DNA from: Tigriopus japonicus
Taxonomy: Eukaryota > Arthropoda > Copepoda > Harpacticoida > Harpacticidae
Direction of reading: 5' to 3'
Length of the DNA stretch: 64,000 nucleotides
Assembly (NCBI GenBank): GCA_010645155.1
Contig: CM021318.1
Span: 5,210,872-5,274,871 of the forward strand
In this document: positions 57,613 to 64,000 of the stretch, piece by piece
How the letters are laid out: each line of letters starts with the position of its first letter
How positions within the stretch are numbered: the first letter of the stretch is position 1
The notes under the pieces: model-generated
Told to the model about the DNA's origin: nothing
The model's database searches: none
Seen by the model: only the letters and a program-made list of their open reading frames with translations
Position numbers and translations under genes: made by a program

Positions 57613-58964
57613 ATTAAAGTGATTTGATATGGGATTAGTTTGAATGTTTTCTCACAATATATTCTTTCAAATGAGTCATTCCCGGGTATTATCCGAAGAT
57701 CATGTTATCAGGAACAATGGCAAAGAGTCCTTTTCCGCATGCATGAAGCTCAAAGAATGAGTGGGTGTGGGAACGTTCGTGCAATTAACATTTGAAAATG
57801 AACTAGTCATGACCAAAAAACTGAACCATTTGCCAACTTGGGACAGCTTTATACGCTACCAATGGTTAGACTCTGTAAAACAAGCAATAAAGCGACGATA
57901 TGACATTAAATTGTCTATTAGTTAATGAAGGAGGTGTTCACGGTTGAACCTCGTGCTTTCTGCGTCCCAAGAATGAATGGCGCCAAAGGTATCGACTTAA
58001 TGGAAATTCATTCGTTCCCAAGCAATTCTCCGCTATCCGTATGTGTTCGAATGTAGGTTTTGGGTAGCCGATCTATAAATAATATCAATGTATCGGTAAA
58101 GCAAAATAAACTCTTGGAAGCAACCCTGACAGTAAAAAAAGAAAATATTTCTTGCTGGTTAAAGGTGCCTTCTCAAATAGGCAAAATATCTATGCCCGAT
58201 TAGATTTAAAAGTACTAATCCTTCGCTGTAAATTATTTCTCACTAAAATGAGCTATTTAGACACAAAAGCCCAATTCTAGCCCTGAAATGGTTTCCACCA
58301 AAATATCTCATATTAGGTAATGTTTGTTCTTTGTCGCATTGGGCTTTGATGAGTCGTTGAGCTGGGGTAAACATGGTCATTGTAAATAATCTCCAAAGAT
58401 GTGGTTGACATCGCATTGGTTTATTCGTGAACTTTCAATTTTTCATATTCTGTAGGCATTGGTAGAAAATAAATATTTTTTTTCGATTTATGGAAATTTT
58501 ACAATCAGGTTCTTGCTTGAAATCAATAGTCAAAACAAAAAATCTTTATTGGTTTTTCTAACAATTTGAAGTAATTCATGAAAATGCAAATCATCTTCCG
58601 GGTCTAAGAGAGAGGCTGGTTTTTTAGACGCAAAGACATCTCATCCATCGGAATTTGGGTCGGTCGAGAAGCAACAGAAGTCCACAAACGAAGTGAGCTA
58701 AATGAAGTTTCCAATCGGTCTCAATTAGGACTTGGTTTTCTTATCATAATTCACTGATCATTCATCTAACTAAAAGTGTTGTTGCATTCAAGAACAACCA
58801 GCTACCTACAGAGGCAAACAAGCTCAATTTTCAAAATGGACAGGCCTAGTCTTGGCAACGGCCTTGATTCTTCTAACATCAGTTCTGGTACTGGCATGCA
58901 CCTCAATCAGTTTGGTCCTGAATGAATTGATATTGGAACTTAAACTAGCATTTGTCTTCCTCTC
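57613..58964. other. ICA1 3' flank and intergenic DNA
   Basis: AATAAA at 57886-57891 is a plausible ICA1 poly(A) signal, about 270 bp after the stop. The rest shows no gene. A half-copy of the 50076 hairpin lies at 58613-58635. Confidence 0.45.
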
Positions 58965-60405
58965 CAGGGGTGCAGATATCAGGCAAATAACATTTTGTGC
59001 CTAAAAACATGTTTATTTACTAGCTTTTAAAGTTTACTAGTCTTTTTTCATTTTATTTGTGGGCAGATAAATGCAAAATTTGTCGGTTTTTTGGGCAGTT
59101 ATATGCAAAATTTGTCGGTTTTGGGGCAGTTATATGCAAAATTTGTCGGTTTTGGGGCAGTTATATGCAAAATTTGTCGGTTTTGGGGCAGTTAAATGCA
59201 AAATTTGTCGGTTTTGGGGCAGTTAAATGCAAAATTTGTCGGTTTTGGGGCAGTTAAATGCAAAATTTGTCGGTTTTGGGGCAGTTAAATGCAAAATTTG
59301 TCGGTTTTGGGGCAGTTAAATGCAAAATTTGTCGGTTTTGGGGCAGTTAAATGCAAAATTTGTCGGTTTTGGGGCAGTTAAATGCAAAATTTGTCGGTTT
59401 TGGGGCAGTTAAATGCAAAATTTGTCGGTTTTGGGGCAGTTAAATGCAAAATTTGTCGGTTTTGGGGCAGTTAAATGCAAAATTTGTCGGTTTTGGGGCA
59501 GTTAAATGCAAAATTTGTCGGTTTTGGGGCAGTTAAATGCAAAATTTGTCGGTTTTGGGGCAGTTAAATGCAAAATTTGTCGGTTTTGGGGCAGTTAAAT
59601 GCAAAATTTGTCGGTTTTGGGGCAGTTAAATGCAAAATTTGTCGGTTTTGGGGCAGTTAAATGCAAAATTTGTCGGTTTTGGGGCAGTTAAATGCAAAAT
59701 TTGTCGGTTTTGGGGCAGTTAAATGCAAAATTTGTCGGTTTTGGGGCAGTTAAATGCAAAATTTGTCGGTTTTGGGGCAGTTAAATGCAAAATTTGTCGG
59801 TTTTGGGGCAGTTAAATGCAAAATTTGTCGGTTTTGGGGCAGTTAAATGCAAAATTTGTCGGTTTTGGGGCAGTTAAATGCAAAATTTGTCGGTTTTGGG
59901 GCAGTTAAATGCAAAATTTGTCGGTTTTGGGGCAGTTAAATGCAAAATTTGTCGGTTTTGGGGCAGTTAAATGCAAAATTTGTCGGTTTTGGGGCAGTTA
60001 AATGCAAAATTTGTCGGTTTTGGGGCAGTTAAATGCAAAATTTGTCGGTTATGGGGCAGATAAATGCAAAATCTGTCGGTTTTTGGGAAAATCAATGCAA
60101 AAAGTGTCTTTTGTAGGAATAGTGAGAAAAATACTTTTTGCCCAAAATGTTTTGTTTAAGGAATATATTGATTATTCAATGGAAAAAAAGTATTTTCTAT
60201 TAAACGTTTAAACACATACATTTCATTGCATTGTTCGCAACCATAATGCTCATTTTCCGAATTTAGTGGCAAATTTTGGCAAATTTTCGTGCCCTTTTAT
60301 TTGCCATTCCTTGTTTTAAATGCCATTTTATTTGCCATTTCGAACGCGTTGATTTACCATTTTTTGGGCCTAAAAGGCATGTTTTATTTGCCAGAAATCT
60401 GCACC
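58965..60405 (+). mobile_element. hAT-like MITE (family of 11241) expanded by an internal minisatellite
   Basis: Begins CAGGGGTGCAGATATCAGGCAA and ends TTTATTTGCCAGAAATCTGC followed by acc, matching both ends of 11241-11891. The flanks shared with that copy (acatgtttattt; ttttttgggcctaaaaggca) place it in the same family. No target duplication is recognisable here. The body is mostly the tandem array at 59061-60084, which accounts for its 1.4-kb length. Confidence 0.85.
59061..60084 (+). repeat. 31-bp tandem array, about 33 units
   Basis: The unit is ggggcagttaaatgcaaaat followed by ttgtcggtttt (31 bp). The first units read ttatatg or ataaatg in place of ttaaatg, and the last units are diverged (ttatggggcagataaatg, atctgtcgg). 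The roughly 28 central units look identical. Unequal exchange or slippage homogenising the centre explains this pattern. The short ORFs across it are artefacts of the 31-bp period. Confidence 0.95.
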
Positions 60406-61396
60406 ACTAATGAGGACATTCATCTTTGTCTCCAAAAGGAAAAAGGCATCATCACTAATGATTGGGGGCAAACAAGAGATTGGGCAAGCTGTACTGACAC
60501 AGTGCTTGGGTTTGCTAAAGCTTGGCATAGCTTGGGTGTTTGTACAAGTACTTTTCCCAGCTAACAGGTTTGCCAAATTTGCTATGAACAAAGAATAAAC
60601 TTGCCATCCAAATTTCACTAAACCAGGCTGATTCAGCTAAATAGGGCCCATACCTTTGAAAGGATGTATTTTTAAGAAAATTACACACTTCAATTCTCTC
60701 ACATGGGGAAATGCAAAATATTTCGAGAATACTAAAAAAAGATTTGGCATTTTACTTTTTCATGCAAGCAACTCTGAGTAAACGAGATTGTTCTGGAAGT
60801 GTGACTTCTAAATCTCGGTCTTGATTAGCCTCAAAAGTGCATTCATGTGTGGCCTAGAACCGTAACAAAAAAAACCCATGGTTTTGCAAATGCTATCCAA
60901 ATTGAAATATTTTTTGTATCACTTCCACTATTTTTTGCTTAATTATTAAGGTCAAAAGATCATCGAAAATGTAACTTGACATTGTTTCTTCTAAGTCACA
61001 CTGCAAGTATCGAGCAACTGCCGGCAACTGCATCTTCCAATGTTCCTTGAGCTTGCCAAGTGTATTGGTGTATTGCCCAAGTAATGCTTGTCAACAACTT
61101 GTTCTTGGGTGTCTGTGATGACTCATTACTTGCCCAAGTCACATCACTAATCATCACGTTTTCTTTGGGCAAGCCGTGGAGTAGGAAAAGGAGCCCAATC
61201 TTGTTGGAAGAGTAGTGAAGTTTAAAGGCCATTTTTGCAAATCTAATATTGTTTTTTAAGTAATTGTTTCTAAAGAAATATCTTGACAAACGAATATGTA
61301 AAACATTTGGATTCAACAAAAGAATGCAAAACAGAAAGAAATATCACGCAAAAGACCGAAAACTTTCGGTCTCAATTCAGAAGGGACATCTTAGAC
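60406..61396. other. Intergenic DNA, no gene
   Basis: I see no recognisable coding frame, RNA gene or terminal repeats. The ORF at 60289-60564 spans the MITE end and is fortuitous. Confidence 0.3.
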
Positions 61397-61731
61397 CAGG
61401 GGTTCTCAACCTATGGGTATTTACCCAAAATTGGGTAAATTTGACTTTCTGTTGGGTAAATTTGTGTCCGGAAAAATTGGAAAAAACTTGGGGTTTTTCG
61501 ACCAATATTGCACGTTTTTCTCTTCTTCACGTATTTTGACATTTTTATTGAGCGCCACAGAACCACGAATTTCCAGTCTTGCTTCACAGAAACAAATACA
61601 AAAGTCACATTAAAACGCCCAAAAACGCTGTAATATTGCTCATTACATAGGGATCTAAATTATGGGTATCATAAATCGGATATTTCCCTTGCCAAAATGG
61701 GTATCCCCCGGAAAAAGGTTGAGAACCCTTG
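61397..61731 (+). mobile_element. hAT-type MITE with CAGGGGTTCTCAACC terminus
   Basis: Starts CAGGGGTTCTCAACCT and ends AGGTTGAGAACCCTTG, an inverted match over about 15 bp. The imperfect 8-bp flanks are TCTTAGAC and CCCTAGAC (6 of 8). The terminus is typical of hAT elements of the Charlie kind. The interior repeats 'ttgggtaaattt'. 335 bp, non-coding. Confidence 0.8.
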
Positions 61732-62001
61732 CCCTAGACAGTATATTTCATTCAGCAAGTTTTTGAAACTGTTTCAGCTTTTCTTAACCTAAAGATATGA
61801 TTTTTTTCAATTATCGTTAGTTACAGAACGTTGAAATGTTTCTAAATTTTGGCCAAGATTTTTTTTTCCGTTGGAAAAATTCGTAACGTCATATTGATTG
61901 TTGACTAAAGCACATGTCTTGGAAGGTTTTTTTTGCAATAATCTGGCCTAAAGATGCTTTTTGTGGTACAGTACGGTATATGATAGGAGCACCAAGTTTT
62001 A

Positions 62002-62635
62002 CAGTGTTGTTCAACTAAGGGCACAATGAAGTGAAGAACAACACATTCTTTTCGGTGCGCTATAGTTTTCTCAAACGCATGTTTGTTGTTTAAACGGTTG
62101 GATAAAAGGATACTGTACATTTAGTTCATGATTATAAAATGTAGTAAAAATATACAGATGATGAAAGGAATATGAGTAAAAAGGGGATTGCAATGAGTTT
62201 GACTCTAAATCGCAGTCAAATACGTCAAGATGAAAGACAAAAAAACCAAACGCAGAGACAAACCCACCAAAACAAAATCAATGCAACTAACTCGTACGAA
62301 AACTAGTCAGAGATTGCATAAAATGGCCGGTGGCTTGACCTAATATAATGAAACTAATATTTGTGGCTGGATGAAGAATGGAAGGAAGGAAACAGCCAGG
62401 TAGCCGTTACTCCATGTCGGTTAGATATTTCTGTGCCAGTATTGGTTTATCGGCCCTCGTCTCCGCGCATGAAATATGCAGTCTCTCTTCGCACCCTTAT
62501 TGGCCCATTGCTTAGATATCACATTTTAGGAAACGCAATGGTTAGTTGTTAAAAATACTAATGTTTTTACTACTTGCCCTTCTCGAGGAAATGTGTTGTT
62601 CTTCACTTCATTGTGCCCTTAGTTGAACAACACTG
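62002..62635. mobile_element. TA-flanked MITE with 46-bp perfect terminal inverted repeats
   Basis: Starts CAGTGTTGTTCAACTAAGGG and ends with its reverse complement; the arms match for about 45 bp through gaagaacaacacat. TA occurs at 62000-62001 and 62636-62637. The structure fits a Tc1/mariner-related non-autonomous element. 634 bp, no transposase. Confidence 0.85.
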
Positions 62636-62637
62636 TA

Positions 62638-63732
62638 CAAGCTGGTGCAAAGTGAAAAGGGGTTGAAAAGACAACTGACAGAATTTAGCTTTTTGTATTT
62701 TTTCGTGTGTGGTAGGCCGAACGTACCGCCATTCGAATCATTTTTTCCATGAGATTATCTGACAATGTTGTCGTTTTATCAGTATCGGAAACTCTTACAT
62801 TTCCAAGTATTTGGTTTGTATATCACATTTATTCCTGGGCATCTTCTCCGTCATTTATGCCAGTAACCATTGGCACATTTACTTATCTAAGCCTATGGTG
62901 TTGATATGTTTTCGCATTTCCGTAAATCGTCGCTCCATAACCAATTCGATGGAGTTTTTCATTCATTTCAGGATTGTTCGACTGGTGAGACTTTTAAAAT
63001 AATGACTGTATTAGCTTCCTTAGTGTTAACTAGTCAGGACAAATTTTAGTTTCTTTTCCTGTTTCCTCTTCACACACCATATCATACCCTCAACTTGGCC
63101 GTCAAATGCGCAACGCCAAAGCCAAGCGTTCATTCCTAGCATTTCAAGGCTAGAAAGTCCTTCGAAAAGCCTTTGAAAAGGCTCTCTTCCTCTCATTTGG
63201 TCCTTTCCCGGCCACGCTTGCGCTAGCCCGAATAATCTAGTGCAACACTTACATACGCCCTGTATACGTACACAATGCACGTAGAGTATTTAGTATATCC
63301 TACACATCCTCTCGTAGAGACTGGCAACGCCGGTGAGTCCAATGTGGATACTGCATAGTTTTGAAGAAAACGGAACACTTGAAGAGTTTGTCCCTCTTCT
63401 GTGCAGCGAATGGACATGGGAACAACCTCAACCTGAACACCCACTTGCAATACTAAACACACACGCACCGGTTTGGAGAGGGAGGAGAGGGCGATGGCAA
63501 GCAATCTGGAGGAGAAAGAGGAGGACGTGCAAGGGAGAGCCTTTCAACAACTTCAGTACCTTCTCTAACTAACTCAAGGTAGGCTTAAGGCGATCCTTCC
63601 ATATATTTACATTGGAACAACATTAACTGTTGTCCAAGTAGTTGCAAGTGGTCCAAAGCCATGACTAGTTTTGTTATCCCAAGTTCTTACCAAGTTCTGA
63701 CTCATCAGTAAAGACAAGACAAAGACCCAAAG
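62638..63732. other. Intergenic DNA and upstream region of the last gene
   Basis: No gene recognised. ORFs at 63026-63280, 63223-63504 (minus) and 63333-63572 (plus) overlap each other and show no family signature. Confidence 0.3.
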
Positions 63733-64000
63733 ATGGGTGCGTTGGAGCATAATGTTTTCTTCGGTAAGTTAGACGAGGTGCTACAAATTGCGAATAAAAC
63801 CTTCAACGTCTGACCTTTTTTTCAGCCTTTTTAATGCAAGCTATGATCATAGCTGCCATTTTTGCTATCGCTATTTGTTGGCTATCTTGTGTGCGAAAAT
63901 ATTTCAACATTCCAGTAAGTTTCTCTTTTGCATTCAAAATAGGCTTCTAGCATCCCCAAAATAACGAGCCTTTTTTTAGTGCCTAATGGAAGAGGGAGAC
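63733..64000 (+). CDS. Unrecognised small membrane protein, 5' part (runs off the right edge)
   Basis: I do not recognise the family. Three exons can be joined: 63733-63763, 63826-63914 and 63980-64000 (open), with GT/AG junctions and phases 1 and 0. The protein begins MGALEHNVFF. A single hydrophobic segment (FLMQAMIIAAIFAIAICWL, residues about 12-30) follows, then SCVRKYFNIP and an acidic start of the next exon (CLMEEGD). This looks like a short N-terminus outside or in the lumen, one membrane helix and a cytosolic tail, but orientation is inference. The ATG context (AAAGATGG) is reasonable. The rest of the gene lies beyond the window. Confidence 0.5.

Noticed and set aside
59061..60084. 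CRISPR-like array (regular 31-bp repeats)
   Set aside because: There are no unique spacers; the units are head-to-tail tandem repeats inside a eukaryotic transposon.
59057..60211. ORFs across the 31-bp array encoding cysteine/phenylalanine-rich repeats
   Set aside because: The period of 31 is not divisible by three, so the frames only pass between units by chance. This is tandem-repeat DNA, not a repeat protein.

Overview
The window is animal genomic DNA: protein-coding genes with many short GT-AG introns, AATAAA poly(A) signals and dense non-autonomous DNA transposons. Gene content (SUMO E1 subunit UBA2, PTER, CHTOP, condensin-II subunit NCAPD3, a FANCA-like gene, ROCK, ICA1) fits an invertebrate. 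Short introns, ROCK close to the fly form, and retention of PTER and FANCA suggest an arthropod outside the flies, possibly a crustacean such as a copepod. The species cannot be fixed from sequence alone. Exon structures were built by joining reading frames at GT/AG sites with matching phase and comparing with remembered family proteins. They are reading-based models, not transcript-verified.

Layout. 1-2108 (minus): 5' half of UBA2. 2830-4715 (plus): complete seven-exon PTER, head-to-head with UBA2. 4856-5506 (minus): intronless CHTOP-like gene convergent with PTER. 5.5-19.3 kb: gene-poor repeat island with tRNA-derived SINEs, several hAT-type MITEs with exact 8-bp target duplications, a TA-flanked MITE family, a long inverted repeat and a Mutator-like element with 9-bp duplications. 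19341-28117 (plus): 13-exon NCAPD3 with a greatly enlarged disordered tail. 28535-30910 (plus): short FANCA-like gene, convergent with ROCK (31771-39111, minus, 11 coding exons). 39.1-52.1 kb: a second mobile-element island with a mariner nested in a hAT MITE and an intact Ty3/gypsy retrotransposon with identical 110-bp LTRs. 52148-57612 (plus): six-exon ICA1. 58-63 kb: a MITE carrying about 33 copies of a 31-bp tandem unit, plus two more MITEs. 63733-64000 (plus): start of an unrecognised small membrane protein.

The host genes are mostly unrelated housekeeping functions (SUMO activation, mRNA export, chromosome condensation, DNA crosslink repair, Rho/actomyosin signalling, BAR-domain secretory trafficking), so no operon-like or defence-system logic is claimed. 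The most interesting content is structural: two different hAT elements stacked at one target with three copies of CTTATGAT, a MITE whose internal subrepeat has become a minisatellite, an NCAPD3 with roughly 800 extra residues between two conserved motifs, and a FANCA reduced to about 384 residues.
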